Shown piece by piece: positions 17,726-26,294 of a DNA stretch of 64,000 nucleotides. This DNA comes from a virus: the IMG/VR virus record IMGVR_UViG_3300020020_000001, positions 16,171 to 80,170 of that record, one strand, 5' to 3'. Below the pieces are notes generated by a model. It was not told the origin of the DNA. It ran no database searches and saw only the letters and a list, made by a program, of their open reading frames with translations. How positions within the stretch are numbered: position 1 is the first letter of the stretch; the number at the start of each line of letters is the position of its first letter. The translations under genes and the position numbers were made by a program.

Positions 17726-18115
17726 TCAGAAAGTTTCGATGCGAGACTGCTCATAGACCTCATCGTCTTCGTCATCATCGTCGTCGTCTTCGTCGTCGTC
17801 TTCGTTCTCGTCTTCATCATCGTCTTCGAACTCGTCATCGAGGTCATCGTCTTTGGATGCTGATACGTCAGCCTTTGGTAGATCTGAGGTGTTCTTAACC
17901 TCAGTAGTGCGAGGTCCGTAACCGCCGAGAATATTAGCAGTGTACTCAACACCAGTGCTTGGGTCCTTAACAAAGTCATCGATCGACTTAACGACACTAG
18001 GATCCGCAGTTGCTGGATACGTACTAGTAACCGGGATACTTTCTTCACCGTCCACCTTGACGAAGGTATCTGGCGACGAGAATGCTGAGTTAGTGGTAGT
18101 TGGTTCGTTAGACAT
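17726..18115 (-). CDS. Acidic protein with Asp/Glu tract
   Basis: The start is placed at MSNEPTTTNS (18115), after AAGGAGATGGAACTA. About 129 residues. The N-terminal half is Ser/Thr/Val-rich with no motif. Residues about 85-120 are almost all Asp and Glu, encoded by a (GAC/GAT/GAA)n run that forms a low-complexity DNA tract at 17757-17840. Such acidic tails mimic DNA or bind basic proteins (SSB-type tails, DNA mimics). It stands next to the recombination ATPase and SSB-like genes. Confidence 0.6.
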   Translation of the reverse strand: MSNEPTTTNSAFSSPDTFVKVDGEESIPVTSTYPATADPSVVKSIDDFVKDPSTGVEYTANILGGYGPRTTEVKNTSDLPKADVSASKDDDLDDEFEDDDEDENEDDDEDDDDDDEDDEVYEQSRIETF

Positions 18116-18272
18116 TAGTTCCATCTCCTTGATCGACAAGCTTACTAGATGTTGTAGATTCTTCGTTCATTTGTGTAGCGTCTGACCTGTGTTGACAGTC
18201 ACACCAAGTTCCGCCCTTGCAGTCCTTGGGCTTACTGTTGTGTGGACCCTTCTGACACGGTGGGCATACCAT
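18108..18272 (-). CDS. Small zinc-ribbon protein (54 aa)
   Basis: ORF MVCPPCQKGPHNSKPKDCKG followed by CDC. The Cys pairs CPPC and CDC would bind zinc. It starts after AAGGAGCAGCGTG and its stop overlaps the start of the acidic protein gene. A basic zinc ribbon next to an acidic protein is notable, but interaction is only a guess. Confidence 0.55.
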   Translation of the reverse strand: MVCPPCQKGPHNSKPKDCKGGTWCDCQHRSDATQMNEESTTSSKLVDQGDGTNV

Positions 18273-18283
18273 CACGCTGCTCC

Positions 18284-18460
18284 TTAGTAAGTCTGAATCA
18301 CCTTGGTAAGGTAGTAAACCCTACCTTCCTGCTGAGAATCTGTCGACTCAACTGAGCATTGAAGACCATGAACGTTGAACGTGGTAACTTCCAAGTCCAG
18401 CTTCTCTAACTCGGTCATCTTTTTGGCAATGACGATTAGCGTGTCGGCATTAACTCGCAC
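18284..18460 (-). CDS. Hypothetical protein (58 aa)
   Basis: GTG start preceded by GGAAGGAGCAGC, overlapping the upstream stop by 11 bp. The sequence (VRVNADTLIVIAKKMTELEK...) has one amphipathic helix and a beta hairpin. No motif. Operon spacing supports translation. Confidence 0.5.
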   Translation of the reverse strand: MRVNADTLIVIAKKMTELEKLDLEVTTFNVHGLQCSVESTDSQQEGRVYYLTKVIQTY

Positions 18461-18803
18461 GCTGCTCCTTCCATTTCTCGTACCAGCGGTAAAAGCGCTG
18501 TTGCTCCTTCGGGTTGTAATGTATGCAGTTATGAATCAGATGGTTGTAGCAGAAGTTACCATCTTTAGCTGGTGGATATGGGTAATGAGCGCTGTATCGT
18601 CTAAGTGCACGAAAGCGCCAATATGCTTTCGACTTGCACTTGTACTTCTCGGTGCCTGTGGGTGGCTTACCGCCCATCGAATAAATAGCTTTGAGTGGCA
18701 TGTGATTATACTTTAAGGCATCACATGTCGTAGCTTCTTTTAGTCGATCAATCCACGGTGTAGCAGCTAGTGCTTCTCGACGTTCAGCGCTTGTCAGTGC
18801 CAT
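18450..18803 (-). CDS. Hypothetical Cys/His protein (117 aa)
   Basis: The start is placed at MALTSAERREALAATPW (18803). The frame is open to a TTG at 18905, but that region also encodes the membrane peptide at 18784-18894 in another frame. The C-terminal half, AKDGNFCYNHLIHNCIHYN followed by a basic Trp/Arg-rich helix, could bind metal. It may be a diverged HNH-like or DNA-binding protein; this is uncertain. Confidence 0.55.
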   Translation of the reverse strand: MALTSAERREALAATPWIDRLKEATTCDALKYNHMPLKAIYSMGGKPPTGTEKYKCKSKAYWRFRALRRYSAHYPYPPAKDGNFCYNHLIHNCIHYNPKEQQRFYRWYEKWKEQRAS

Positions 18804-18894
18804 TAGCAACTGGCTTCCAGCGATAGATGGCGGCGACGATAGAGCTACCCACAGCAGCAGTAGCAAGGACGATAGTGATAATGTAATTAACCAT
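18784..18894 (-). CDS. Single-pass membrane peptide (36 aa)
   Basis: ORF MVNYIITIVLATAAVGSSIV then AAIYRWKP: one transmembrane helix and a short basic end. It overlaps the stop of the upstream gene (AAATGGTTAA) and the start of the downstream gene. Function unknown. Confidence 0.45.
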   Translation of the reverse strand: MVNYIITIVLATAAVGSSIVAAIYRWKPVANGTDKR

Positions 18895-19117
18895 TTTGTT
18901 TCCAATCATATTCGGCGCCACGCACTACGCGGCTGTCTTGAGTTTGTTCTGACATTGTAGATTCTCTGGCTTTGTAGTATGTTCCACCATCATCGCCAAG
19001 CGGCATGATGAACTTTGGTAGTGGCCATGCCATGAGTCCGGTGTGTGTCTTCTTCTTACCATCATATGGTCCACCAAGAAAAACCAGCACAAGTGGCTCA
19101 TGCCATGGCTTATCCAT
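18887..19117 (-). CDS. Hypothetical protein (76 aa)
   Basis: Contains VLVFLGGPYDGKKK, a small beta motif (LGGPxDGxxx) widespread in short actinophage proteins. It abuts the gene upstream. No known function. Confidence 0.5.
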   Translation of the reverse strand: MDKPWHEPLVLVFLGGPYDGKKKTHTGLMAWPLPKFIMPLGDDGGTYYKARESTMSEQTQDSRVVRGAEYDWKQNG

Positions 19118-19299
19118 TATTGTGTCTTTACTATTTGTCGGTACGTTCCGCCTTCTGCAAGTAAAAGTGCGATGTAGTGTATTCGTACGGCGCTTCGGCC
19201 GGGCAGAGAAAGGATGAGATTTTCGTGAAGTAATGGTAAGTCACCTACCCACTCAGCTTGAGTGTTGTTATTTTTAGTGTATTCGATTTTCGTTATCAC
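19117..19299 (-). CDS. Hypothetical protein (60 aa)
   Basis: Short mixed protein (MITKIEYTKNNNTQAEWVGDL...), overlapping the neighbours by 1 and 4 bases. No motif is visible. Confidence 0.45.
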   Translation of the reverse strand: MITKIEYTKNNNTQAEWVGDLPLLHENLILSLPGRSAVRIHYIALLLAEGGTYRQIVKTQ

Positions 19300-19580
19300 G
19301 TTCCGCCTAGACCTTCAGTTTCATAGTTATAGTTTGAGATAGTGTCGTCGTAAAAGATTGCCCACTCGTGTGCATCAGATTCTTTGACTGCCTTGATGTG
19401 TTCACCATACGCCTGATACCACTTCTTGCACAGAGTGTCCATAAATGCTTGCTTAGCAGCACGCCAGTCATCCACAGCTATTTCATCTGTGAAGAAACCC
19501 TCTACGTACTTGTTACCATCAACAATTGAGACATACATGCCGCTCTGTACTTCGACCCGACGCACTGTGAGAGTAAGCAT
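19296..19580 (-). CDS. Hypothetical protein (94 aa)
   Basis: A small soluble protein with a beta N-terminus (LTLTVRRVEVQSGMYVSIV) and a helical middle (DDWRAAKQAFMDTLCKKW). Its start shares a base with the stop of the upstream SLOG-like gene. Function unknown. Confidence 0.5.
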   Translation of the reverse strand: MLTLTVRRVEVQSGMYVSIVDGNKYVEGFFTDEIAVDDWRAAKQAFMDTLCKKWYQAYGEHIKAVKESDAHEWAIFYDDTISNYNYETEGLGGT

Positions 19581-20026
19581 TACTTCTCCTTGAAGTAGCT
19601 ACCATCAGGAAGTATTACCAACGTCTCTACATTACTCTTTATTGCATATCGGTAGGTAGACCAAGTGCCAGAGCGTAAACGTTGACGATCACCTTTGGGT
19701 GCAACGATAAGTAGATCGCTGGCATCGACAATACTTTGGTTACGTACTAGGTAATCTTGATCCGCCATGATAGTAGAAGATAGCGCAACTGCAAGCTTAG
19801 ATTCGTATGTCTTGATAGTCGGCGGGTACGCCACGATAGGTATGGTTCCAAGCGTCGCAGCCATAATGGTGATCTGTTCATCGCCACCAACACAACAACC
19901 CTGATGCATACACAAACCTACAAGATCCTTAGTCATCGCATTGTACCGCAAGACGTCGAGAATTGCCTTTGCCTGTGGGCCAGTAACACCAAGCCGGGTG
20001 GCGGTGATACCAATGTGGAAAGTCAC
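19580..20026 (-). CDS. SLOG/DprA-like nucleotide-binding protein
   Basis: A 148-residue Rossmann-type protein. HIGITATRLGVTGPQ, LCMHQGCCVGGDEQITIMA (phosphate-binding CxGGDE) and the later SDLLIVAPKGDR and STYRYAIKS match the SLOG superfamily (LOG, DprA-A). Phage members are thought to bind or hydrolyse nucleotide derivatives; some are linked to defence signalling. The substrate is unknown here. Confidence 0.65.
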   Translation of the reverse strand: MTFHIGITATRLGVTGPQAKAILDVLRYNAMTKDLVGLCMHQGCCVGGDEQITIMAATLGTIPIVAYPPTIKTYESKLAVALSSTIMADQDYLVRNQSIVDASDLLIVAPKGDRQRLRSGTWSTYRYAIKSNVETLVILPDGSYFKEK

Positions 20027-20217
20027 TGCGTATCCCAGCGTTGCAAAGCTTCCATTGCGGTTAGAGCAGGTACTTCTTGGTTACTATGCTCACCAGTACA
20101 CGCATTGTTGATAACACGAATGGCACACCACATCACAAAGCGCTTAGGTGTCCTGTATGAAACCCAAATAAGGAATTTGTCAACTCTTTTGCCAACTCGA
20201 TACTTCATTGGCATCAT
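20023..20217 (-). CDS. Hypothetical protein (64 aa)
   Basis: A small basic protein with a hydrophobic centre (FLIWVSYRTPKRFVMWCAIRVI). It overlaps the next gene by 4 bp on each side. No motif. Confidence 0.45.
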   Translation of the reverse strand: MMPMKYRVGKRVDKFLIWVSYRTPKRFVMWCAIRVINNACTGEHSNQEVPALTAMEALQRWDTQ

Positions 20218-20567
20218 GATCGCTTGTTACCGTGACGGTGTGGTCTAGTCGAATTATAAGATACTTTGTTCCAAATCGCTTGCTCAATGTCAATTTTATA
20301 GTAAGCACAAATATCTAGAACTCGAATAATAATGTCTGCCAATTCAATAGGTATACCTTCTGGCTTATGACTATCCTCAGCGTAATATGTTTCATTAAAA
20401 CCTTTGCCATTACGCCATTCAAATAGTGCCTCAGATACTTCACCATGAATGTTGGCGAGCATACCATCAAAATCACGAACTAGATCTGGTTCATAGAATC
20501 CTTTAGCAACAGAGATACTATGAATGTAATTAGCTAAATCGTTCATACTTTTTGGTGTGTCAGTCAT
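20214..20567 (-). CDS. MazG-like nucleotide pyrophosphohydrolase
   Basis: A 117-residue helical protein with the MazG/all-alpha NTP-PPase pattern: HGEVSEALFEWR (ExxE-type metal ligands) and ELADIIIRVLDICAY (ExxD), then KVSYNSTRPHRHGNK. These enzymes remove the pyrophosphate from NTPs or dNTPs. Phage versions may clean damaged nucleotides or alter alarmone levels. Confidence 0.75.
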   Translation of the reverse strand: MTDTPKSMNDLANYIHSISVAKGFYEPDLVRDFDGMLANIHGEVSEALFEWRNGKGFNETYYAEDSHKPEGIPIELADIIIRVLDICAYYKIDIEQAIWNKVSYNSTRPHRHGNKRS

Positions 20568-21859
20568 TAGTCTGTACTCGCTTCCTTCTGTTCCCAGTAA
20601 TGAAGAGTCTTTCTTTCAAAGAGAGTATCAAGAGTATAAAGGTAGTCCTCGCCCATGTTCATCCCAAGACACGGTTGCTTAAATAGACACCAATTACAAC
20701 TAAAACGACCCGGCTGTGGGTACACTCGCAGGTCTGCGCCAGTCATGTCCATTGCTTCTAGTGCAATAACACGACCAGCCTCTTTGATTTCATGCTGATT
20801 CTTATGTATCTGGTGCCTCTGCGTAAATCGTGGACCCTCAGATTTGAGCCGGAGGAGGTGATCATCGTAAAGTCCCATTTGCCATGCTGGATTGTCCTCA
20901 CGCTGTACCGTTTCTAGGAACATTTCATGTGTGGTGAGGAAATCCTTATTAGTCGAGAAAGACCTGCCCTTGTAGAGTCTGCTCAACTTTTCGGGTGGGC
21001 GTGGGAAAGCCTTTTTAATCTCGACGTAGACGAAGCCAGCGCAGTGAATCCCGTACTGCTCAAGGGCCCACAGGTAGCTCACAATCTGGTCGTCGAGCTG
21101 CAAGAACGACGCCTCAGCGTCTTCGTCGAGCAAACGCGCGGTAGTCTTCCAATCGACGATCCAGTAACGTCCTGAGCTATCCTGGAATAGTCCATCGAGT
21201 CGACCACCGTAGGTGACAGGAAGACCTTTCCAATGGTTTTCTCTATATTCAGACTCAGTAAGTACCGGACGAACGTAGCCAGGTTTGTCCTCTACTGGTA
21301 AGATAGGGATTATTGTCTGCATCCAACCTTCTGGATGCTTAGCAAATTTATTCCAGCATTGGTTACACTTGCAGAACATTTGCTGGTTTGTGTCTGGGTT
21401 TTTGATTGGTACTTCGAAAGAAACTTCAACCCGAAGTGGTGTCCAGTTGTTGTCATACAGAGGAGACACAGTATCGCAGTAGTATTTAAGCATACCTAGA
21501 CCGAGGTCTAGTCGTGTCTTGTACGATTCCAAAATGGTGACATCAGGATCTGGATTGAGCTTCTTATAGTTCTTGAGGTGGGTTTTGCATTCCTGCGCAA
21601 AGGCTACCAATGCTAAGTTACGGCGAATCTCGCGTGGACTTAGCCAGGTGCGTGGCTCGTAGAATGTTTCCATCGCCTTGTGGAAGGCCGTCCCAAACTC
21701 TAATGGTTCGGGTGTAGTCAGTGGATAGTACATGTCACGGTAGATCCAATTCCACCGACGACGACAAGCTCTGAAAGCCCGTCGCTCAGAAGTGTGGAGT
21801 TGGTGCACAAGTTTGCGATCCATATACCATTGGATCTTAGGATCAACTTCGAGTGACAC
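20567..21859 (-). CDS. Cas4-like PD-(D/E)XK exonuclease
   Basis: A 430-residue nuclease of the RecB/Cas4 type. N-terminal FGTAFHKAMETFYEP (His motif) precedes YGGRLDGLFQDSSGRYWIVDWKTTARLL (Asp and D-x-K core). A C-terminal RFSCNWCLFKQPCLG supplies Cys residues that, with an upstream Cys, may hold an iron-sulfur cluster. Actinophages often carry it close to Sak4/SSB genes, where it would resect DNA ends for recombination. Confidence 0.8.
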   Translation of the reverse strand: MSLEVDPKIQWYMDRKLVHQLHTSERRAFRACRRRWNWIYRDMYYPLTTPEPLEFGTAFHKAMETFYEPRTWLSPREIRRNLALVAFAQECKTHLKNYKKLNPDPDVTILESYKTRLDLGLGMLKYYCDTVSPLYDNNWTPLRVEVSFEVPIKNPDTNQQMFCKCNQCWNKFAKHPEGWMQTIIPILPVEDKPGYVRPVLTESEYRENHWKGLPVTYGGRLDGLFQDSSGRYWIVDWKTTARLLDEDAEASFLQLDDQIVSYLWALEQYGIHCAGFVYVEIKKAFPRPPEKLSRLYKGRSFSTNKDFLTTHEMFLETVQREDNPAWQMGLYDDHLLRLKSEGPRFTQRHQIHKNQHEIKEAGRVIALEAMDMTGADLRVYPQPGRFSCNWCLFKQPCLGMNMGEDYLYTLDTLFERKTLHYWEQKEASTD

Positions 21860-22148
21860 GCAGAGCCTCCACCTTGTCTTGTAATTCTATGTTTACGCGC
21901 GTGCGAGAAATAGTTCCTTGCATCATGGACATGTTGAGAATTTCACCAACGAAGACTACCACACCACCAATAGTGATATGAAAATCACTTTTCTTACCAT
22001 CAATCCAGTCGATGATAATTGGCTTGTTCTCTTGGTTACGACCTAGAAATTGATCACGGAGCTTCGGACCCATAATGGCTAACACTGCTACAATACCAGC
22101 TACCATGCCACTGCACAAGCCGATGAGTAAGAAAATTAGTTCACGCAT
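21843..22148 (-). CDS. Membrane-anchored hypothetical protein
   Basis: The start is set at MRELIFLLIGL (22148), which overlaps the upstream stop (ATGCGTGA). One N-terminal transmembrane helix (about 3-28), then a cytoplasmic beta-rich part (IIIDWIDGKKSDFHITIGG). Overlaps the nuclease gene start by 17 bp. Function unknown. Confidence 0.5.
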   Translation of the reverse strand: MRELIFLLIGLCSGMVAGIVAVLAIMGPKLRDQFLGRNQENKPIIIDWIDGKKSDFHITIGGVVVFVGEILNMSMMQGTISRTRVNIELQDKVEALRVTRS

Positions 22149-22356
22149 GATGTGTCTTCTCACCGACACGAATACGTCTTGGTCGAGTGAGTTCAGTAAG
22201 CCAATCTGGTAATGTTTCCACGTCTAGTGCGTCATCATACTCGCCTGGGTTTGTTGGCATCCCAAGTAGAATTCCATACATGATTCGAGCTAGTGCTCGC
22301 GCCTCGTCACGTTCAGTCTGTGCGTCTACTAAATCGCTCTTTAAGTTTCTACTCAT
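22141..22356 (-). CDS. Hypothetical protein (71 aa)
   Basis: MSRNLKSDLVDAQTERDEARALAR forms an amphipathic helix, followed by a short acidic region. It overlaps the 37-residue ORF upstream. No motif. Confidence 0.45.
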   Translation of the reverse strand: MSRNLKSDLVDAQTERDEARALARIMYGILLGMPTNPGEYDDALDVETLPDWLTELTRPRRIRVGEKTHHA

Positions 22357-22462
22357 ACCTGCGTTCCTTCATCCATTTTGAACGTTCACAATCACATAGC
22401 CAGGTTCCATCGAACATGGCGTGCCAAAAGAATTTGATTTCAGCGACGATCGCTTTAATCAT
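22349..22462 (-). CDS. Small protein (37 aa)
   Basis: ORF MIKAIVAEIKFFWHAMFDGT, then WLCDCERSKWMKERRYE. The ATG overlaps the upstream TGA, and the TAG overlaps the downstream ATG (ATGAGTAG). Its CDCERSKWMK motif resembles a recurrent Cys-Cys short protein in actinophages. Function unknown. Confidence 0.5.
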   Translation of the reverse strand: MIKAIVAEIKFFWHAMFDGTWLCDCERSKWMKERRYE

Positions 22463-22713
22463 CGCAGTCGAATTTCTAGATAAAGTGCCATGCGACTGCC
22501 GCACATTCTAACCAACTCAAAGCCATATGGGCTAGGCAAATAGAAAAGATCGCCTGTGGCAATCCACATACACAATTTCCAATCGTCACCACTATACACA
22601 ACGTGTGAGTAACTGTAGTTTGGATACTTGTGCACATGAATTACTTCCCACTGACGATCCTTTCTATTACGCCGTACCTGGTATTCCTTATTCACCTTCA
22701 TCTTGGTCGTCAT
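22459..22713 (-). CDS. Hypothetical protein (84 aa)
   Basis: Small basic protein (start at 22713, or MKVNKEYQVRR at 22701). Aromatic-rich beta strands WEVIHVHKYPNYSYSHVVY and WKLCMWIATG. It overlaps the helicase stop. No motif. Confidence 0.45.
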   Translation of the reverse strand: MTTKMKVNKEYQVRRNRKDRQWEVIHVHKYPNYSYSHVVYSGDDWKLCMWIATGDLFYLPSPYGFELVRMCGSRMALYLEIRLR

Positions 22714-24105
22714 CGAAGTCCTCTGCGGTTGGATCTGCCTTAGTGTCTCCGATGAGACGTTTGATCCAGGCCCATTTAGTCTGGATGATCTTTATACGTT
22801 TACGGTCAATGGTGTCATTGGCGATTATATCAATGACCTGAACAGCCTGCTTTTGTCCAATTCGATGGAGTCTATCCTCTGCCTGAAGATTGAGGGCTGC
22901 GGACCAGGACCGATCAATAAATATAACGGTACTTGCCGCCGTAAGAGTAATCCCAACTCCACCTGCGGCGATAGTTCCAGCAAATACTTGAACCTTACCC
23001 TCTTGAAATCCTGATACGATGCGTGCACGTTCGTCGGCAGGCGTTTCACCAATGAATTTGCCAACGGTGATGCCCTTCTTATCTAGCCTTGCTGCTAACA
23101 GTTTAATGACCTGAGCAAACTGACTGAAAACCACAACTTGTTGTCCAGTGGACTCGATAATTTCCATCACCGCATCAATCTTACTAGACGGTTCGGAAAG
23201 CATCATCTTGCCCTTTTCTTCGTCGAACTCAGCGAAGGCGCAGGCAAATTGTTGTAGTCGAGTGAGTTGGGCAATGACCACTGGGGCCACTACTGGTTCG
23301 GCTTCACGCTCACCAATCCAGGCGAGCATATCATCCTTCATAGACTTGTACGCACGAGCTTGCTTTGGGTGCAAGTCTACTCGAATTTCAGTGTAGTACT
23401 TCTCTGGTAGATCAACTAGTACATCTTCTTTTTTACGTCTGATGTAGAACCCAGACATTTCAGACTGTAGCTTCTCTGGGTTGTTGACACCAATAACTGT
23501 CTTGTACCCATTGAAGTTTTCAAACAAAATGTGATCGTTGTAATAATTCCAGTAGCTGGACCAGTAACGTGGGTACAGCCAGTTGAGAATACTCCACAGG
23601 TCGTCTGGTTTGTCAAAAGCGGGTGTGCCTGTGAGTGCAGTCTTGTAACCTGCTGGAATTCTTTTTAGTGTCTTGCTTTGCTTTGAATTTCGATTTTGTA
23701 GCGCATGTGCTTCATCAGCAATAACGTGAAACCACTTGACTTCTTCCAGTTCTGGAATTAGTCGAAGGGCTGGCCAGTGCATGATGAAGACATCATAATT
23801 CTCTTGCTCTAGTTCATCGATAAAGTGCGAACGATCCTTGTTGTTAATTGGGAGAATATTGAGATCAGGTGCCCAAGCAAACCATGCACGTGTCCAGGTA
23901 GACACCATAGCCAGTGGGCAGATGATCAACGTCTTCATTTTGTAGTCTGAAAATTGTGCTCGACGTACTAGATCTAGAGCAATAGCTTCGTGAGTTTTGC
24001 CAAGACCCGAGGTAACATGTCGTCACCAATGAGAACGGCTTTTATACCTTTTAGTTTCTCAACTGCTTCCTGTTGAAATGGAAACAATTTCATTTGTGAC
24101 GACAT
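22688..24105 (-). pseudogene. SNF2-family helicase, frameshifted in Walker A
   Basis: The 416-residue 3' part (22688-23938) has helicase motifs: IADEAHAL (II), ALTGTPAFDKPDDLW (III), VVVFSQF (IV), GTIAAGGVGITLTA (V), QAEDRLHRIGQKQAVQ (VI). The 5' part starts at 24105 (MSSQMKLFPFQQEAVEKLKG) and reads to LIGDDM. The GLGKTHEAIALDL sequence (motif I) follows, but 8 bases (TTACCTCG, 24008-24015) stand between DDM and GLGKT and shift the frame to a stop 15 codons on. Removing these 8 bases gives a clean 469-residue protein. The gene is broken unless the shift is corrected. Confidence 0.8.
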
Positions 24106-24168
24106 ATTTTTAGATCACCGCCTTAGATCGAAAACGCGCAACGGCGTCATAAGTTAGTAGAATTAATC

Positions 24169-24477
24169 TCAATGAGTTTCGCTTCCTGGAGTAAGTGTTT
24201 GATCATAGAGCCGTTGCATCTGCGCCTGTACTGCGTTTGTTCTATCAGGCAGAGTTGGGAAGCTCTTGTCTCTATCCAGTGTTGGCTCTGGAATCGTGCC
24301 ATCAGCATTAATCTGCACAATCCAAGATGTATCAAGCCACTCACAGCGTGAGTTGCGACAGTACACAGTCTTTAGTTCACCTGCACCGTGTCGCAATACC
24401 TTGCCCTGTGCTGATACTTGTCCAGGTTGATTACATTTAGGACAACGGCTAGCTTCTTCGAATTTTGTATCAGCCAT
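24169..24477 (-). CDS. Zinc-ribbon protein (102 aa)
   Basis: CPKCNQPG near residue 12 and CRNSRCEW near 40 give a four-Cys zinc ribbon with a beta hairpin between them (RHGAGELKTVYCR). The C-terminal helix is polar. It overlaps the next upstream gene by 8 bp. Similar small ribbons occur beside helicases in phages; role unknown. Confidence 0.6.
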   Translation of the reverse strand: MADTKFEEASRCPKCNQPGQVSAQGKVLRHGAGELKTVYCRNSRCEWLDTSWIVQINADGTIPEPTLDRDKSFPTLPDRTNAVQAQMQRLYDQTLTPGSETH

Positions 24478-24952
24478 GCTGATTTCCTCTCAGCTCTGCA
24501 AGTTCTCGTTCTACTACATCGAGACGCTGCCGAATGACTACAAGATCATTGATAAGCGAATCATACCTATTTGGTATGGTCTTACGTTCTATAGCATAAC
24601 TGTTTCCCATGAAATCTTCGTACTGTTCCATGGTAGGTCGGTAATGCAGTAGGTAAATGCTTTTACGAATCTTGTTGCCCATAATCAGCAAGGTAACTGC
24701 GTTCATGGCCTTGAGTGTTGCTGTTGCATGTGTAATAGATGAAGGCAACAAGTTAAGCTCTGTCGCAGCAATCTTGGTAACGTAACCTTCGAAGACAAGA
24801 ATCTCTTCGCCCTCACGAGCTGGATATCCATACTCTTGCAGCTCAATTGCTGGTGTCATCTTTGCATGCTCAGCTAGTTTATCGTAAATTTCCATTGCAT
24901 TTTGAAATGCAATTCTACCGCCGCGCTTCGCGAGTGGTTTGTCTGCCATCAC
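24470..24952 (-). CDS. Winged-helix-like protein with C-terminal coiled coil
   Basis: A 160-residue protein. The middle (YVTKIAATELNLLPSSITHATATLKAMNAV) looks like a helix-turn-helix or winged helix, and the C-terminus (LINDLVVIRQRLDVVERELAELRG) is a coiled coil. A DNA-binding regulator is a reasonable guess. The start overlaps the ParB-like gene end. Confidence 0.5.
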   Translation of the reverse strand: MMADKPLAKRGGRIAFQNAMEIYDKLAEHAKMTPAIELQEYGYPAREGEEILVFEGYVTKIAATELNLLPSSITHATATLKAMNAVTLLIMGNKIRKSIYLLHYRPTMEQYEDFMGNSYAIERKTIPNRYDSLINDLVVIRQRLDVVERELAELRGNQHG

Positions 24953-25815
24953 TGCTCGATTGGCTGTGGGAAGGCCATCGTTGAGCGCCAGGAAATTGCA
25001 TTCCGACGCTTCTTATTGGCGTAATCATTCCAAGCAATGATGTAAAGTGCCAAGTGCATAGCAGCATCACGACGCATCTTGGGTTGACCCTTTGATCGAA
25101 CCATGTATTCACGGAGCACACGACGTGGATCATCGTTGCCAGTGTAATTCAGGCCGCTATATAGCGCTTCCAAGAATTCGTTGTGTGGTCCTGTTGGATA
25201 GGCACGTTCACAGACAAAGTAGCCAGCCGTAACTGCTGATGGAATAAATCCAACAGGAATCAACGGAGTGGCGTATGGAACGTATTCAATCAAACCAGTT
25301 TTCTGAACAGTCTGTAGGATTTCGTGGTTAGAAACCTTAGTACCACGCCAGTACTTGTATTCCAGGTTGTCAAACTGAAAAACCAGACGAGCAGCCGCTG
25401 CGAGTGAATTCTGATTTGAGTAACCTGCAATGGCAAGAATCTGTGCCGCAGACCGAGGCAAACCAGTGTCCAAAACGTCGAATACATCGTCTTCAAGTCC
25501 AAACGTAACCTGCATTTGGATCTTGATCTTTGGGTTTGCTGGCAAAGTCTCATCACCCATAGTGGCACCTTGTTCACCAGCTTGAATGACTGCCATGATA
25601 CGGTGCTGGCCATCCTTCATAAAGCCAGACTTGGCAAAACCAATACCTTGATGGGTGAGTCGCCACTTGCCTTTCAGCATGTCAAATGCATACTGGTTGA
25701 CCTTGCGTGCACTCATCGGACGGTTAGTACCAAATTCGCCACGCTGGTAGGGCAAATTCTTTTCTGCCCAATCCTTAGCCTTTGTGAGTGTTACGTCGTG
25801 GACTTCCGTTTTCAT
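24949..25815 (-). CDS. ParB-like / DGQHR-domain protein
   Basis: A 288-residue protein with GFMKDGQHRIMAVIQAG near residue 65, the DGQHR signature of ParB-N-like domains, followed by a helical C-terminal half. Phage members are mostly of unknown role; the fold binds or hydrolyses CTP in ParB and acts as a nuclease in others. The ribosome-binding site is not strong. Confidence 0.7.
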   Translation of the reverse strand: MKTEVHDVTLTKAKDWAEKNLPYQRGEFGTNRPMSARKVNQYAFDMLKGKWRLTHQGIGFAKSGFMKDGQHRIMAVIQAGEQGATMGDETLPANPKIKIQMQVTFGLEDDVFDVLDTGLPRSAAQILAIAGYSNQNSLAAAARLVFQFDNLEYKYWRGTKVSNHEILQTVQKTGLIEYVPYATPLIPVGFIPSAVTAGYFVCERAYPTGPHNEFLEALYSGLNYTGNDDPRRVLREYMVRSKGQPKMRRDAAMHLALYIIAWNDYANKKRRNAISWRSTMAFPQPIEQ

Positions 25816-26011
25816 CTTGTGTGCTCCATGTATGTATTAACCAGTATATAGTAGTTCGGTTGATTCCAGTCATACGTGCAAGATTGGTTACTTGGTTCGT
25901 TTTCATTGCTTTAAGCAGTAAATTTGCTACCACTTCTCTTTGCTTTTTATATTCTATTTCGTCAGAGTTTAACTTTAGTACCGCCTCCAATAGAGCCGCA
26001 TGTATATTCAT
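25775..26011 (-). CDS. Small helix-turn-helix protein
   Basis: A 78-residue protein with a clear HTH at about 40-62 (NLARMTGINRTTIYWLIHTW). It overlaps the ParB-like gene start by about 40 bp and is the first gene downstream of tRNA-Lys(CTT). It may regulate the adjacent operon. Confidence 0.65.
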   Translation of the reverse strand: MNIHAALLEAVLKLNSDEIEYKKQREVVANLLLKAMKTNQVTNLARMTGINRTTIYWLIHTWSTQDENGSPRRNTHKG

Positions 26012-26064
26012 GTTAGGCTCCTAGTTTACCGATCTTCATGGCTTTCTCCTTGATTATGAATTTG

Positions 26065-26140
26065 TGGTAGTCCCGGTCGGGATCGAACCGACGACCGTCG
26101 CATTAAGAGTGCGCTACTCGTTCCACTGAGTTACGGGACT
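26065..26140 (-). tRNA. tRNA-Lys(CTT)
   Basis: AGTCCCG/CGGGACT acceptor stem, loop CTCTTAA with anticodon CTT, T-arm with GGTTCGATCC. The 3' CCA is encoded (TGG on the plus strand at 26065-26067), which is not so for most tRNAs here. Confidence 0.9.
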
Positions 26141-26294
26141 AGGTACTTGGCAGTGTGTCAGAGAACTGTCGCGCTGTCAAGCACATTTATGTATTTGAAT
26201 GTGTCTATTTCTAGCTCTTGTCGAACCAATCATAGTACTCATAACGGTCTTCGTATCTAATAAGTGTTGGTTCGAAGCCAACCTTGATCTCTTG

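Noticed and set aside
17940-18185. Plus-strand ORFs opposite the acidic gene
   Set aside because: Shadow of the acidic tract and its neighbour; opposite strand to the operon.
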